NCBI GenBank assembly: GCA_038503035.1
Contig: JAVSML010001157.1
Coordinates: 133,465 to 197,464 of the forward strand
Reading direction: 5' to 3'
DNA from: Crocodylus rhombifer
Taxonomy: Eukaryota > Chordata > Crocodylia > Crocodylidae
DNA length: 64,000 nucleotides
In this document: positions 1 through 13,117 of the stretch, one piece after another
Layout: every line of letters starts with the position of its first letter
Numbering within the stretch: position 1 is the stretch's first letter
Notes under the pieces: generated by a model
What the model saw: only the letters and a program-made list of their open reading frames with translations
Databases searched by the model: none
Told to the model about the DNA's origin: nothing
Made by a program: the position numbers and the translations under genes

Positions 1-441
1 TGTAGCGCTGCATATCACACACACCCCACATGCAGATGTTCCCTGTTCCACTTATGCAGTGCAGGGGTTTTTTTTGACACTGGGAGATCCCAATGTCAAA
101 AAAACCTGTGCTAGAAAAAGTGGAGTGGCACACATGGCGGCAGCATGCACCACCCAAAACTGGAGCCTGGCTGGCTGGAGCCACACTCCAGCTGCTGGGC
201 AGGTCCCTGCTTCTGGATCACCACTGCTGGAGCCCTGGGAAGCCCCCTGGACTCCAAGTAACTCTGCTGGGGCCAGCCCAGGTGCAGATCCCAGCCTTCC
301 CTACTCCACCCGGGGCAATTTGCTACACGCCAGAGCGCGCATGCACGAGTGTTCCCCAGGGACAAATAGCAGCAGGATAACTATGTGCCCCTGCTGTTTG
401 TCCCCAGGGAAACACATGTGTGTGCCTATTTGGATGTGCCC
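1..441 (-). mobile_element. MITE with GGGC-type terminal repeat, left end outside the window
   Basis: This is one of three copies in the window of the same GC-rich non-coding element; the others are at 33134-33456 and 53018-53490 in the opposite orientation. Shared landmarks are a 'ttccccaggg' block next to a CAAATAGC-like stretch, a 'ctggggccagc' block, and a run of T followed by 'gacac'. Read on the minus strand it begins GGGCACATCC at position 441 and continues with a CACACATG-rich segment, as the other copies do. The frames across it on both strands are low-complexity GC-rich translations with no known domain. The class is inferred from inverted ends; no transposase is present. Confidence 0.6.
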
Positions 442-734
442 ACATCATCCAGCTAGGGTTGAATACTGAATTAATTGTGATGCTAATGATTCCTAAGTCT
501 CTCTGGGAAATGGGAATGCTTCAGAGTCACAAAATTGGTATTACAAAAAATGGTACAGTTTAATTTATTTGAAAGCATTTCTTTTTTGGTAGCACAAACC
601 TAAGATATCTGGCTATGATTATTCCTTTGAGAAGGTAAGTGGTATGCCAGGAAGGTTCCCAGAGGTATTGCATGTACAGTGATTCAACGGTTAGCTTAGT
701 CAGAGTGGGTATTTTTCAGTGATTCCTCTTTTTA
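442..734. other. unannotated sequence
   Basis: I see no gene, repeat or RNA signal here; it is ordinary AT-rich spacer. Confidence 0.5.
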
Positions 735-860
735 AGTTAATTTGAACTAGGCTGACTGAAGCACAAGGAGGTGGAGTGGCTTCCTTACAATCACACACTG
801 AGTCAGAGGCTCACCTCCTTTTGGTACCCAGTACTTTTATTCCAACCACCAGGACCGCAT
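735..860 (-). repeat. MIR-like SINE fragment
   Basis: Read on the minus strand this resembles the conserved MIR core: a tcacacactg stretch, a gtggcttcctta stretch and a ctgaagcacaagg stretch fall in the order and spacing of the MIR region that usually reads 'caagtcacttaacctctctgtgcctcag'. It is heavily diverged and lacks a recognisable tRNA head. Confidence 0.35.
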
Positions 861-1599
861 GGCTTCCTTCTGGATTTTTATTTTCTTATGTCATAGGGTT
901 TCACAGCTAAGAGGTGTAACCCGCATGGATTTCAGAACTATAAAGTGTTGGTTTTCAAGGGAGTCAAAAGGTGAGCAGCACCAACCTACACTCATTTCTG
1001 ATGATTAAAAAAACATTCATACAATTCACCTATTGTTATGAAGTTTCCTTTCAACAGATAGATAGCTTCTTAAAAATCTTGCAATACTTATTCATCATCA
1101 AGCCTTTCCTTACCATTGGAGACATGAAAATCACAGTGGTTTCGGTTCCCAGACCTTTATATGAACCTTCTGCAGTTTTGGCTTGTAAGATTTACATACC
1201 CCTATTTTTTTATAGTTTCAATTTTGAATGAACCTAAAAAACCCAAAGTGAAAATCAGCTGAAATAGCCATTCTTGCTAGTTTCATGGAAACCATGCAAA
1301 ACCACTGAGTTTCGCCTGGTGTCTGCCAGAAAGTATAAATATGTGCAGTCCCGATTTACTCAAGCCACAGCTCAGGCTCATGAGGAAGATTATGAATGCT
1401 GGTGAAATGTTTTGGAAAGTCTTGCTGAGTTTGGTGTTTGTAACTAAATCATGCTGCTAAGGTACCTGCCTTTATGGTTTAATTGCAAGAATCACAGAAA
1501 TTTACTTACTGGTACTTAATTGTTCCAAGCTTGTTTGTGAGTCTCTGTCAGGTTTCCTTCATGATGGTAAGACAGCTGGGACCAGCAAATAGGTCACAA
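861..1599. other. unannotated sequence
   Basis: Nothing recognisable. The 86-codon open frame at 971-1231 has no known motif and no splice context that would make it an exon. Confidence 0.5.
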
Positions 1600-1722
1600 C
1601 TAGGGACCAGGAAGCATGTTCATTTCTAGGTCTGCTATTTGCTTATTGCATGACCTGAGCAGATTTCTTTCCTTTCTGGTGTTTCTGTTTTTCTATTTGT
1701 AAAGTTGCTTAACCAAATTTTG
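1600..1722 (+). repeat. MIR-like SINE fragment
   Basis: The segment 'attgcatgacctgagca' followed by 'tttctatttgtaaag' matches the layout of the MIR core (tgtgaccttgggcaa ... ctcatctgtaaaatg) with many substitutions. No tRNA-like head is visible. Confidence 0.35.
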
Positions 1723-1779
1723 GAGTCCTTTGATATCTAGTGTTAAAAAGTGCATACAGCAGCAACACTATGGGCATTT

Positions 1780-2960
1780 AGGAATTGTAGGGGGTAGGGA
1801 ATGAGGGGGCACTTTAATTAGAGCAGATCCAAGAGCTGCTCTAATTAAAGTGCCCAATGCTTCATGTGCTTCATGTGTATCAATATCATCATGCTGAAAA
1901 ATGGCAGTGGGGGCACTTTAATTATAGTCATTAAAGTCCCCCCGCCACCATTTTCCAGTGTGGGGACACTGATACACAAGATGCTGAAGTCTGCTGGAGC
2001 ACAATAATTACCAGGGGTGTGCGAAGTGGGCTCTATTCGATTCTGATTTGGATACGGCCCAAATCAAGGACAGAGATTCAATTCGTTGATTTGGATCACT
2101 GTCCCTGATTTGATTCAGCTAAATCTGAATCTGAAGATTTGATGTTGATTCAGAGAATCAGTGATTCGGACATAGACATCGTTTTAAATGTTTTTTCTAC
2201 ATATCTCGTGGTACCAGGCGGCTCGTCAGCGCTGCAATGCTGGGGCACATGGAGTGCGGGGGGGGCACCTCTATGTGCTTGGTGGCTAACCCAGAAGTAG
2301 ACTGGAAGTACTTCCACTCCACTTTTGAGTCTGCTGAGGAGTGCACTGGGGGAACCCTGCACCTCCCTGGCTTGGCCATTGGCCATGGGGATGCCCCAGG
2401 CCCGCCCCCCCCGACCCAGGAGGCACTAGTCACTGAGCTGAGAGTCATGGGGGGCCCCCAGTGTGCTCCTCAGCACTGGAAGTGCTTCTGGTCCACTTCT
2501 GGGTCTGCTGCCGAGCGTGCTGGGGGGCTCCCCGCACTTCTGTGGGACACTCCATGTGTCCCAGGATCACAACACTCACAAGCCACCTGGTACCTAGAGG
2601 TATGTCAAAAAAAAATATTTAAAGAGGTGTCTATGTCTGAATCAAATCTTTCTGAATCTCTCTGAATCGATTCAGAGGGTTCCGATTCGATTTGAAGAGA
2701 TTAAAGGGTCCTTTGATTTGATTTGGATTCAGAGATTTGGCCGCTGAATTGGGCTGAATCTCTGCCATATTGAATCAGGGACCAAAGCTTTGCACAGCCC
2801 TAATAATTACCACACTCCAGCAGACTCAATTAATTGATTAATTGAGTCTGCTCCAACGCGCTGTAATTATAGCACTTCAGAGCAGCCTCTCTGCACATAT
2901 ATAGGCATCCCATATTATTTACATGAGTGCTAACTGTGAACTAATGACTTGTATATTGTT
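1780..2960 (+). mobile_element. serial-hairpin foldback element, split by a hAT insertion
   Basis: Once the hAT element at 2012-2802 is removed, this is a short element made of hairpins in series. Hairpin 1 has perfect 20-base arms at 1807-1826 and 1836-1855. Hairpin 2 (about 1897-1965) is an imperfect palindrome ending 'ccattttccagtgtgggg'. Hairpin 3 has arms 1989-1999 and 2815-2825, with the hAT insertion in its loop. Hairpin 4 has perfect 15-base arms at 2819-2833 and 2838-2852. The same series of landmarks appears in reverse orientation at about 55775-56015, which shows a dispersed family. It has no coding capacity. The outer limits are approximate. Confidence 0.6.
2012..2802 (+). mobile_element. 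hAT-superfamily foldback element, complete, non-autonomous
   Basis: The element starts CAGGGGTGTGC and ends GCACAGCCCTA, a hAT-type terminal inverted repeat. It is flanked by a perfect 8-base target duplication, ATAATTAC (2004-2011 and 2803-2810). AT-rich subterminal segments repeat GATT(C/T)-type motifs. The interior is also inverted: the part around 2205-2345 matches the reverse complement of about 2475-2610, including a GGTACCAGG...GGCTxGT block and a cacatggagtg block. No transposase is present. The right end of the same family appears again at 21590-21755. Confidence 0.85.
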
Positions 2961-5814
2961 CTATTTTTTATTTTAAATTGGGCCTGCCCTAGGGATCTAT
3001 GTACAGCCCAAAGTTATTAGTGAAGGAAAACAGTGTCTTGCCTTTTCCTGTTTAAAAATAATATTTAGGTCTTTGTCTTACTGAAAAGAAAATACTCAAT
3101 TTTATGCAGAGATTCTTGGAACTGAAGTCTGTTACCTAGGTTTTTTGATTTTTTGTTATTCTTTCATCGTTCAAGAGACAACTAACCACATCCAAGTTTT
3201 AGTCTCCAATTTATTTTGCAGAAAGGATAACAGAGTTTTTGCTGGATAACATCCATCTGGGGTATTTTCATGGCTGACTCATTAGACTTTCAGTCTATCC
3301 TGAAATAAAAATGTATGCTTGTATTAGTAGAACTGCCACAGTTCATCTGATTTTTCAGTTTATTCTTCAGTCTCTAGCTAGTCAATATATTTTAATAAAT
3401 TCATCTGCATAGAGGGTGTCATTCACAGTGACCTTTTTTGCTTAAACAGATTTTATATTTAATCAGATCTGCTTTCAACCTGCAGGCAGCTGTAGGTCAA
3501 CTCCATTCAGACCACTTGTAACATGGTGTAAGTCATCAGGCAGGAGATCTCACCTGTCACACAAGTGCTCTAGAGAAATTAATGTCAAGTCCAATTAAAT
3601 TTATTGTGCATAAGTCAGGGAATGTCATAATAGGACTAGACAAGGCTCCCTAAATCCCTGTGTGGTAAGGACCCTCTGCATGTGAACCCATCCCATGCAG
3701 AAATGAGCCAAAAGAAAGCTGCTGAAGAGCTGGAGATCTGTGGGGAGGTCAGTATCAGCAATATAAATTGTTAATATCCTCATCCAAGCCTGAAGGGAAT
3801 CTGCTGAAAAATGCTTATAGACTGAATTTGTATGAATTTCTTCATTGCCCCATACTGTGCTTTTCATGTCCCTTTAGGAAAAGCCATCAGTGGAGAGCAG
3901 ACCATGGCCATGTGGTGCCAACATGGAGTCACGTGGAAGCCCTGTAGGTGGAATTGGCTTCTACTGAGCTGTTGGGGGACATCCCGTGTGTGTTCTTTAG
4001 GGTGAGACACACTTCCCCTCCACCTCACTTCTGTGGAATGATTTTCTGGAACTGAGGAGGATCTTACTAAGCCGTTCTTTCCATTGACTTTTCCAGGAAA
4101 GGCTAATCAGTAATGCTGAGTCCTAGTAATGCTGAAGTGGGAACTCAGATGCTCCTTGACTTTTTTTTCCTTATTTTGATTTTTGGCACGAATGAAATTG
4201 TTTTTGTTCCTTCATATACACTTCATATACAGAGCACTCTGAAAACAGAACTCTATGCCCACATGAGCACACTCCTTACCAGAGTCTGGAATGGAGCCTG
4301 CAATTTCTGAGACCCATCGTTCCTCTGCTACCAGCAAATAGCTATGAAGCCCACTGACAAATGTCCAATCTGTTTCTAGTGCCATTCAAGGCAAAGGATA
4401 CAAACTTCTCATCGTTACGGTTACAATATTAGCTGAAATCACAGAGGTCTGTGAAGTATATATAAAAATTGCCATCCACCCAATGAAACATGTGACTGCC
4501 AATATGAAGTCCCTGTTCTTTTGCAACTTACATAAATCTATTGCAACTTAGGATCAAAAGTATCCACTAATTCTGGGTGCCCAATGTGGGAGACCAAGGA
4601 CTTAATCCTTCAGAATACTCAGCGTCGTTCATATGTTCAAAGCACAGTTCCAGTTGAGTTTACATGAGTGTTCAGCACTTTTGCAAATCCAATTCCAGTA
4701 TCTCAGGTTAGGTACCCAGAAAATGAGGAAGATGCCAAAGACTGAAATGATTTGCTGACTATCCTTATTCAAAGACAGGAGATATAATCTAATTTTCTAG
4801 GAACAGGAACATTCAACATTTCTTTTCCTGCAATTCCCTGCCTCAATTACTACTCACCAACTAAATGTGACAGGGGCCCTGAGCACAGACTCATTTAACT
4901 TTAAAGCAGACTTCAGCTTGTGTGCTGAATGAGACAGGAGTCTTGTAAAAATAGGATGCACATATAATTAAAGAAAGCATTGAAATGTATATGTTCAAGG
5001 CGGTTGAATTAATGTTGCACAGGCAGTCTTAATTTTGGCATTTCTTAACTTCTGAGTACCTGACTTTGCAATTTTAATAATGTTCTTTTAATATAGTTTT
5101 TTGTGTTTATAAACAGCTGAGCTACAATTCTTCAGCAATAACGTTTAACGGCTAAGATATGCAAAAGGCAAATGCTAAAATAATTTGAGTGAATTAAATG
5201 GGTGGAGGAGGCTAGCTGGGTGAAGTGACCTAGACAAAAGGAAGAATACAGTCATATCCAAATTATTTCTTTAGGGGCCTACACTTTAGCCACTGGAAAC
5301 GCAAAATTTAGATGCTTCACTACAGTTCAATTTGACTAGCTCTAACTGATCTATATTAGTAAGTAGGTACCTCCAAAAGGAAATTCAGAAAACTCACACC
5401 TCCTAGGAGTTTATGCACATGACTTAGGCTGCATTTTAGGTGCCCCTGTTGCCATGAGATCCTGAACTCCTGGCCCCACTTCATACCATAGATGGTAGTT
5501 TTGGTGATGCTGGCATTTTCCACAATAGTTTACAGATCAGAACTCTCTCCCAGGAGGCCTGGGTTATTGTCATTATTCCCAGGTTTATTCCTGTTTTTTA
5601 AAGTAACAACTATCTAATTAAACCAGATAAAGAGTCCTGACATTGGACACAAGAGTCCAGGTTTCCCTTCTCTTACATGAATGTCTTATTCTCTAAGCTG
5701 CAAAGCAGGGCTCTCTTTTTTATACATTTCTTCCGGCCCTATGACTCTTGCAGTGATGGCTGCCTGGCAGCCCAAATTAAGATGGAGAGGTAGAGGGTAA
5801 TCTTGTTTGCTTCA
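2961..5814. other. unannotated sequence
   Basis: No gene or RNA seen. Open frames are short and without known motifs. The stretch 5500-5720 has faint SINE-like fragments ('gagtccaggtttcccttctc') that I could not place. Confidence 0.4.
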
Positions 5815-5935
5815 TCTTATTGCCTTGTGGTCAGGGCACTCTCCTGTGAGGCTCAGGAAGGCCCACTACCCAGACATCCCAATTCCTGGGTGAATATTCT
5901 AACCTAATCACTAAACTATTGCACAGGAAGTGCCC
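5815..5935 (-). repeat. MIR-like SINE head
   Basis: On the minus strand the order 'tagtttagtgattagg', 'cccaggaattgggatgtctggg' and 'gagtgccctgaccac' resembles the tRNA-derived head of MIR-type SINEs (gtggttagagcactggcctgggagtcaggagacctggg). It is diverged and lacks a clear core. Confidence 0.35.
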
Positions 5936-6057
5936 ACCAGCAGCAACAGCACTTTTAATTGAGTACCGTACTGATAGAAAGGCTTTAGCCACACCCTATA
6001 GAGGGTGCTGACACTTTTACATAAAGTGCCATGAGTTAGAGCAGCACCCTAACCCAA

Positions 6058-6800
6058 AAGATGTACACCTGATTATATACCTTGACATTAGCAAGACTTT
6101 TGATATGATCTCCCACAATATTCTGGCAAGCTAAGGAAGTACAGGTTGGATGATTAGCCCGTAAGGTGGATAGATACCTGGCTGGATCATCCAGCTCAGA
6201 GGGTAGTAATCAATGGCTTGATGTCTAACTGACATTTAGTGTCAAGTGGAGTGCCCTAGGGGTTGTTCCTGCAGCTAGTTTTGTTCACTATTTTCGTCAA
6301 CAACCTCAAAGATGGGTTGGAGTGCACCCTTAGAAAGTTTGCAGATGACACCAAGCTGGGGAGAGTAGTGGATAAGATGGAGTGTAGGGCTAAGATTCAA
6401 AGAGACCTCAACAAATTGGAGGACTGGAGCAAAACAAATGTCATCAGGTTCAATAAGACAGGTGCAAAGTCCTGCACTTGGGGAGAACAATCCCATTTAT
6501 TGGTACAGGCTGGAGACTTAGGATTGACTGGCTAAGCAACAGCTCTGCAGAAAAGGACTTGAGGTTTACAGTGGACAATAAGCTGATTATGAGATAACAT
6601 TGTGTCTGTGTTGCAAATAAGGCTAATGGCATAATGGGCTGCACTGCTAGCAGATTGAGGGAAGCTATTATTCCCTGTATTTCGCACTGGTGAGGTCACA
6701 TCTGGAGTACTGTGTCCAGTTTTGGGTCCCCCACTACAGAAAGCACGTGGACACAGATGACCTCCTGAGGTCCCTTCCAACCCTAATGTTTTATGATTTT
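6058..6800 (+). mobile_element. CR1 LINE, ORF2 reverse-transcriptase fragment with internal deletion
   Basis: The translation carries CR1 reverse-transcriptase landmarks in order: LDISKTFD near 6085, an SSGVPQG-like region near 6245, and the FADDT catalytic motif at 6338-6352 (reading frame 6263-6535). The C-terminal segment 'HLEYCVQFWVPHY' is encoded near 6695-6740. The sequence then jumps straight to the CR1 3' tail ('gacctcctgaggtccc' near 6760), so the C-terminal end of ORF2 and most of the 3' region are deleted. Frameshifts and stops elsewhere show it is dead. Confidence 0.85.
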
Positions 6801-7992
6801 CTTCAAAATAACAGCAAAAGGTACATCACTGCTACAAATGTAACAGCCTGGATAAATTTCGAGTCCCTGTTTCAAAGCCCAGAAACACTAGAACTGCTTA
6901 ATAAAGCTGAAGTAAGAATCAGTTTTATTCTGGAGAAAGCAACATGTTTTCTCCAGCTTCATGCTTAGAAACAGCTTAAGCACTTTTGCTGAAGTGTTAA
7001 AAAAAATCCACCTGGAGCAGGCATTCAAAATGAACAGCAAGATTTGACAATTGAAAACAGGTTCTTTTAACAGGAAATATTAGACAACTCAAAGTGTAGG
7101 CAGCTCTTATGGCCACACCTATAAAATTAATCTCTTCTACACAAGATTCCCTTGTGTTATTTAATTCAATTTAACTGTCTAGACTAGTCTTTTCTGAACA
7201 CAGCAACACAACTGAAAGGAAACCAAACTTTGAATGAATAATATTAAATATTGAAGGAAAAGGCACTGGTAAGCCAGATGCAGAAATTGGTGACTTCTTT
7301 TTTTTTGCATGATCCAATGGGTCCTATGCAACATATCTGGTAGAACCACAACTTTTCTCCTTTTTGTTTAAAAAAACCCTCTTAAAGGGACTGGGTCATA
7401 TGATCGCTGCCCAATTGATTACCAACTTCCAACACTGAGTCATTATTTTGTCTGTAACATAAAACAAAAATACACAGTGGAAGCCTAACTCAGCCTTTTA
7501 GAGTAACTCCAGGGACTTATTTTTCCATTTGTGGTTTCGTTTTTTTCAATCTTCCTTCAAAACATGAAGCACAGTGCAGGATGGGCTTGTACTGTATGCA
7601 TGTGCAACAGCAGAAGGAAAAGAAGCAATTTGCATCACCTTTCTTTTCAGTCTCTGACTCTAGTTTGGGGTTCTGTAACTGTATCCTAGTCCATGTGCCA
7701 AACCAATAAGGGTACCTTTTACTCATGTATACAAGTAGCTGTATTTATTTCAGTTGCAACTAGTTTAAGTATTAACTACTTGCCTGAGTAAAGGTTTGCA
7801 AAAGCAGACTTATTAAGTATACACACACACACACACACACACACGTATCTGTCATGATTTATGTCAAATATATATCAAAATTATACTTTGAGAACCAAAT
7901 GTTTTGCAGAAAAATTGATTTGAAATACTCTCTCTACCTTTCCCATGAGTTTAATAATATATGAAGTATATGAGCAAAAAATCTTTTTTTGC
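6801..7992. other. unannotated sequence
   Basis: AT-rich spacer with a CA microsatellite at 7821-7844. No gene seen. Confidence 0.5.
7821..7844. repeat. (AC)12 microsatellite
   Basis: Twelve uninterrupted AC units, directly visible. Confidence 0.95.
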
Positions 7993-8222
7993 AGCAAGGG
8001 AAGTTTAGGTTAGATATTTGGAAGCTCTTTCACTAGGGAGGTAGTAAAGCATTGGAACAGGTTAATCAGCACCATCTGTAGAGGTTTTTAAGACCTGGGT
8101 AGACAAAACCTTTGCTGGGATGATCTAATTGAGATGGTCCTGCTTTGTGCAGGAGATTGGATTAGATGACTGTCTGAGGTCCCTTCAAACCCTAATTTTC
8201 TACAGTTCTATGATTCTACTTT
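7993..8222 (+). mobile_element. CR1 LINE 3' end
   Basis: Shows the CR1 order: 'gttagatatttggaag', 'ctagggaggtagtaaagcat' (end of ORF2), then the 3' untranslated block 'tgtctgaggtcccttcaaac' and the terminal 'ttctatgattct'. It is 5'-truncated, as is usual for CR1. Confidence 0.85.
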
Positions 8223-10039
8223 GATTAGATTAATTTACTATTTTTGAATGTATTTAAAACACAGTATTTTCTGCAGGACATAAACCATTGAAAAATCACT
8301 GTGTTCCTCAGAAAAAAACCCTATGTTTCTTTCAAGATACTTCTTCCCAATAAGGCTGCATGCCATTTAATTACCAAAATGTAGGACAAAAATGCTCCTT
8401 TTTTCCTTTCATTAATATGTGCCTTTCCTCTGTGGTAGTTATAACCCTTCCCCCCTTAAATTCCTTTTAATAGTTATCACAAATCTTTTTGGTGTACACT
8501 AAACTTTTGAATGTGTCTTTCAGTATGGAGTGTCTGTTACAATAGGAAAAATATTGCTTGACAGATTAAAGAGATTTTCCAGCTCTGATCAACATGTTAT
8601 GTCACTTGGAAGAGGAGAAGGCACAACAGAGTTGACATGAGGTGGCCTGTGTGCTGAATAGTACATTAATTCAGCCTTTCAGAAACAACAAAGGGTTAAG
8701 AAAGGTGTAATTGTAGGCTAAAATCAGATATTAGGAGTGAAAAATTCTTTTTTATACAAGTTTCAATGTGCTCCTCTGCTTGACTGGCTCACCTCACATA
8801 CTGTTCATGTCTATTTCAATCTAATGAAGAAAGTTTTTAGTTGAGCTGCACCAGCGATCCCTTCCTCCTGGAAATTATATGTACTTTATAGTCTGTATGA
8901 GAAGCAGAGGACTAATAATTTTTAAGTTCATCTATTAAAATATTTATTCCCCAAGTCCTTTCCCCCCTTTTCTTCTTAGACAGAGCAGTGACTGATTAAA
9001 AGAATTGCTATACATAAAGGGCTTTTGCAGGAAATCCAGAAATCTACATTATAATAAAATATTGTTTCCTGTGGTGAGGGTTTCTGAAACTCAAAGTGAA
9101 ACAGATCTTTTCAACTGCCACCGGTGTACATACAGAGTTGACTAATTAGACACTAACTGGCAATATTTTGCCTGAATCTATTAGCGCACAGTCTGAGTGT
9201 CTCCGCTAGCTGTCTCAATAATGTCTCCCCTGATTTGAAGTGAAGCTGATTGCAGTTACATAGATCTGAAATAATGACCCAGCTTTTTGTACTCAAAGGC
9301 CACTCATACTGATCAGCTTCTCTTGCTCGATAGACAGACCATGGTTTTAAGCCAATGTGCAACAATTTAGGTATTTAGGAAAAGGTGGTGCCAGGAAGCA
9401 GAGACTTGCACATCCTTGAGGTGATTTAGTTATTGATTAAAAAGGGAGATGATGGGTTGAGAGGAAAATAAAGACTGAAGGAGAGGCACAAATTGTGATT
9501 CAAGACGTGTTTTGCCTGCAGGTGCACTCAGTGTTTTTCTGCCAGCAGCCATGACACTTAGAATTATAATGCAGGCATTTCTCCTGAGTGGTAGTCCCTA
9601 TTTAGATCACTTTGAACTATCCAAGGAAAGATTTGCAAGCAGTGTTCATGTGCTTTAAAGGTTCTTGCTGCCAGCACCCTACCAAGTGCTCATTTTGTAC
9701 CCTTTCTCACTTCACTAATATCCAGACAGCCAGTGGCCAGGATCACTTATGCACCTTCCCCTTTCTAATCAATCTAGTGAATCCTTTTCTGCTATGGCCA
9801 GCAGTTATCTCAGTGCCTAGTTAATCTCCCCTTTTAATCTCTCAATTAAACCAACCATTTTGAGCCATCAGCATAATACTCTGTCCATTTTCACTCAACT
9901 GGCTAGCTCCTTTGTCCTGGTTCTGCAGTCCTATGTTTAATCAGTTACTTAGTATGAATTGACAGGATGAATACACAAGTAGTTTTGGCATGAGAACCTT
10001 GAAAATCCCTTTCTAGGAATCTCCCTGCCAAGAAATTGG
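8223..10039. other. unannotated sequence
   Basis: No gene, RNA or clear repeat seen. Confidence 0.5.
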
Positions 10040-10165
10040 CTCACTTAAGAACAAAATCCCTTCAGGACAGAGCCTTGCCTTGTTTCATGTGTTTGTACAG
10101 TGCCTAGCACAATGGAGATGATTTTGTTGGATTTACTTGGGTGCTATCATAATACAAATAATCAA
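10040..10165 (+). repeat. ancient SINE 3' tail
   Basis: Contains 'tgtacagtgcctagcacaa' and then 'gtgctatcataatacaaata', the tail block found on old sauropsid SINEs. The same tail type occurs at 12703-12850, 36850-36912 and at the end of the SINE at 61389-61680. Confidence 0.5.
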
Positions 10166-12702
10166 TCATATTAGTAACACTGTTGGGTATAAAGTTAAAG
10201 AAATATAATTCATGTGAAAGTCTGAATTCACAGGAAATAGGTTTGCATTAGTCATCTACTTGCCCTTTCTAAGGGTGTGTGTGATTTTACAGCTTCCATC
10301 TCCAGTCTGGCTCTGATAAATTAAGCCCTACCCACTCACTCAAGCTAAGTGTACCATAGGATTGAGACCTGACTATCCTATAGACAAGCCCTAAAACCTT
10401 TTTTTAAACCTTGTTTCTGTTGCTAACACTGACTTAACTGAACTGCTGCCTGCAAGGGAGGGAAAAAGAATGAATTTTATTAGTAGATGTTAAGAGTTAT
10501 GAATCCAAATACAGATCGCCCAAGCAAGGGACTAACATAGGACGGATGGGGGTGAGGAGGGGGACCCAACTAGGTTACAGGAAATACAATGTTAGCCAAC
10601 TAAGCCCAGGGGGTAAAGTAGTAGAGTAAATCAATCTTTTGCTGTTAGCACTCTTTTAAACTAAGAGTGCTTAAGAATGGTAATTAACATTGTCCTGAAA
10701 GCAATGTCAGTAATCACTATCAGTGTTAGCATGTTAGAAAAAGCTTCCAAGGTTGCTTTGTGTAGATACCACCCTAGGCAGAGGTTGACAGCCTAGAGCC
10801 TGCAGTCTAGATCTGGTCCACAAGGAGGCCTGGTTGAGCCCTCAAAGGTCTGATTTGGCATGGGGGATTGATGGCATTGAGCATCTGTACCTATTCTCAT
10901 TGCAAAGGACTTGGCATCAGTAGGGAGTGTAAGCTCAGGCAGCAGGCCATGCCCAGGCCCGGAGATTTGTGGTCCACAATGGGGAGCTAGTAATAAAAGG
11001 CAGCCCACCCCCTTCCCCCCCCAGCAAAATGTTGCTGACCCCTGCCCTAGGGCAGTGGTAAAGAGAAACACATTTACCATTTCTCTTTGGAACCTGTAAT
11101 TATCAATTCCTGCTTTGGGTTAATAAACCAAACACAGATTTGAGCCATGGGAATTGAAAAATGTTTGGTTTCTATGCAATTGACCCTTCACTCAATGGTC
11201 TCTTTCTTTGGGCCTCTGTTTAATGTCTACTTTTTTGCTAGTGTATTGTCTTGCTTTAACACAGGTACCTTTCCACACACACAGAGCAGGTGTTCTGCTA
11301 CCCCACTACTAATTACCAATTGGAAAGTGTTGCTTCCTACTGTCTTTGCTGCTTCCCAGTACACTACCTTTACAAACAAGATACTGACAAAAATTACACT
11401 TCAGGACTAGAAAAGCTCTTTTACTGGGAAAGCTGTTGGCAGCAGCTCCAACACCTTCCAGTAATAATGAATCCAGTCAGGGCTGTGTGCAAGGCTTAGG
11501 GTATTTTATTACCAGTATGTGTATTTGAGCTTGTGCATTAATCATTACCTAGAGGCAAAGAGATAATTGCAGAGTTTCTTGAGGTGAAGATTGTATCCAA
11601 GGCTGCTGAGGGCTCTGTGGTGTCTTGTAGTGGTCTGGAAATGGAATGAACCTGAATTCATGTTTCAGCATGACCAACAGCAGTCTTTAGAAATGAATTT
11701 TTTGTCCAAGAAAGAGAAGAGCAGGGTCTTGCATTTTTCCTGCCAGATCAAAGATGAATCAATTACTGGGGACATCTGACATCCCTGTGGCATAGTGCCA
11801 TATGTTTAGGAATCTTTGATTGGTGTCATTTGTGGAATCCTGGGAGAGTTTTTACTTAAAGCCTATGTCATTTCACTTACAGTATTGATGTGTATTTTGG
11901 ATAGTAGAGGTCAAAGTACTGACCTGACAAAACAACGTATTTCATGCAATGATTTAGGGATGACAGTTATTCCTATGTGTTTGCAAATTTGCATCCAATT
12001 CATGCAACTGTACTTGAAACTGGGCACTTGCACATGCAAACAAACAGTTACTAGATCTAACTTCTGTGTATCGGAAAAAGGACAAGTTAAAAGGAAGGCT
12101 TACAGGTTGACAATTCAAGAGTAACCATATGCCCAAATATCTAGCTGTGCCAACCTAATTGCCCATTTGTTTGTATGCAGCAGCAGTTGCACTTGCAACG
12201 TAAGGACAAAATTGTCTGTGCAATTAGAAAACTGTATTGTGTTTTCTCAGAGAAAGCTTTCATCAAAACTGTAGGACAAAGGAAAACTAGCAATTTATCT
12301 TGCAGAAACAGCCACTGACCTAATGTCACTGACTGCTTGAGGGGAAAGAACCCACAAGTTAGTAGGCCAAACATGTAGGCTTACTGATTGACAACAAAAA
12401 CTAGCATGGGACTACCGCAGAGATCAGATGGTTTGGCAGGGCCACCTCCAATTGTACTGTCTCGGATTTCTCTCCAAACTGTCTGCAAATAGTCTGACAT
12501 AACTATCACCAACCCTACCCAAATGCGTCCTCTGTGGAGGGAAATGCCCCCACTCCCTCCTGTATCGTGCACTACCACACAAGAACAAACGATGAAGACA
12601 TTTCAAAGCAGAGGCAGTGACCTTATAAGGAGGCATGGGAAAACACCATGGCAAATTAGGTCACAGCTTCAAATAAACCCATCTCCTTCATCAGCCCTGA
12701 TG
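10166..12702. other. unannotated sequence
   Basis: No gene supported. Open frames here (for example 11147-11410 and 11816-12124) have no recognisable motifs, no splice context and ordinary composition. Confidence 0.45.
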
Positions 12703-12850
12703 TTTTGCTCTGGAAGTAGGCTGTAAACTTTCAGGGCAGAAACTCTCTTTTCTAGTGGATTTGCATTGTACTGTATTTGCATTGCACTGTGACCTAGCCT
12801 TATTCCTGATTAATGAATTATACATAAAATCATAAGGGTTCACAGCCAGA
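12703..12850 (+). repeat. ancient SINE 3' tail
   Basis: 'ggctgtaaactttcagggc' followed by 'ttgcattgcactgtgaccta' corresponds to the 'gtaaactctttggggcaggg ... ttgtacagtgcctagca' tail of old SINEs, with many changes. Confidence 0.4.
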
Positions 12851-13117
12851 GTCAATAGGCTAATTTGTATTATCATAAGAAACCAATAATAAATAAAAAA
12901 GGATGGGCATTTTCATCACATTAAGGGCTTAAGGGAAACACCGGGTTTACTGCCTGAAAACCTGAAGGCCTTCTTCTGTAGAAATGCTACAGCAAACATG
13001 TGTCTAAGAGGAAAGTATTCAAAGGTATTTAGGTCCCTAAAGATGCAGATACAAATATCGCACTAGGTTCCTGCCTGCCCAAGTACTTTTGAAAATTGGC
13101 CCCTAAACACTGACCTG

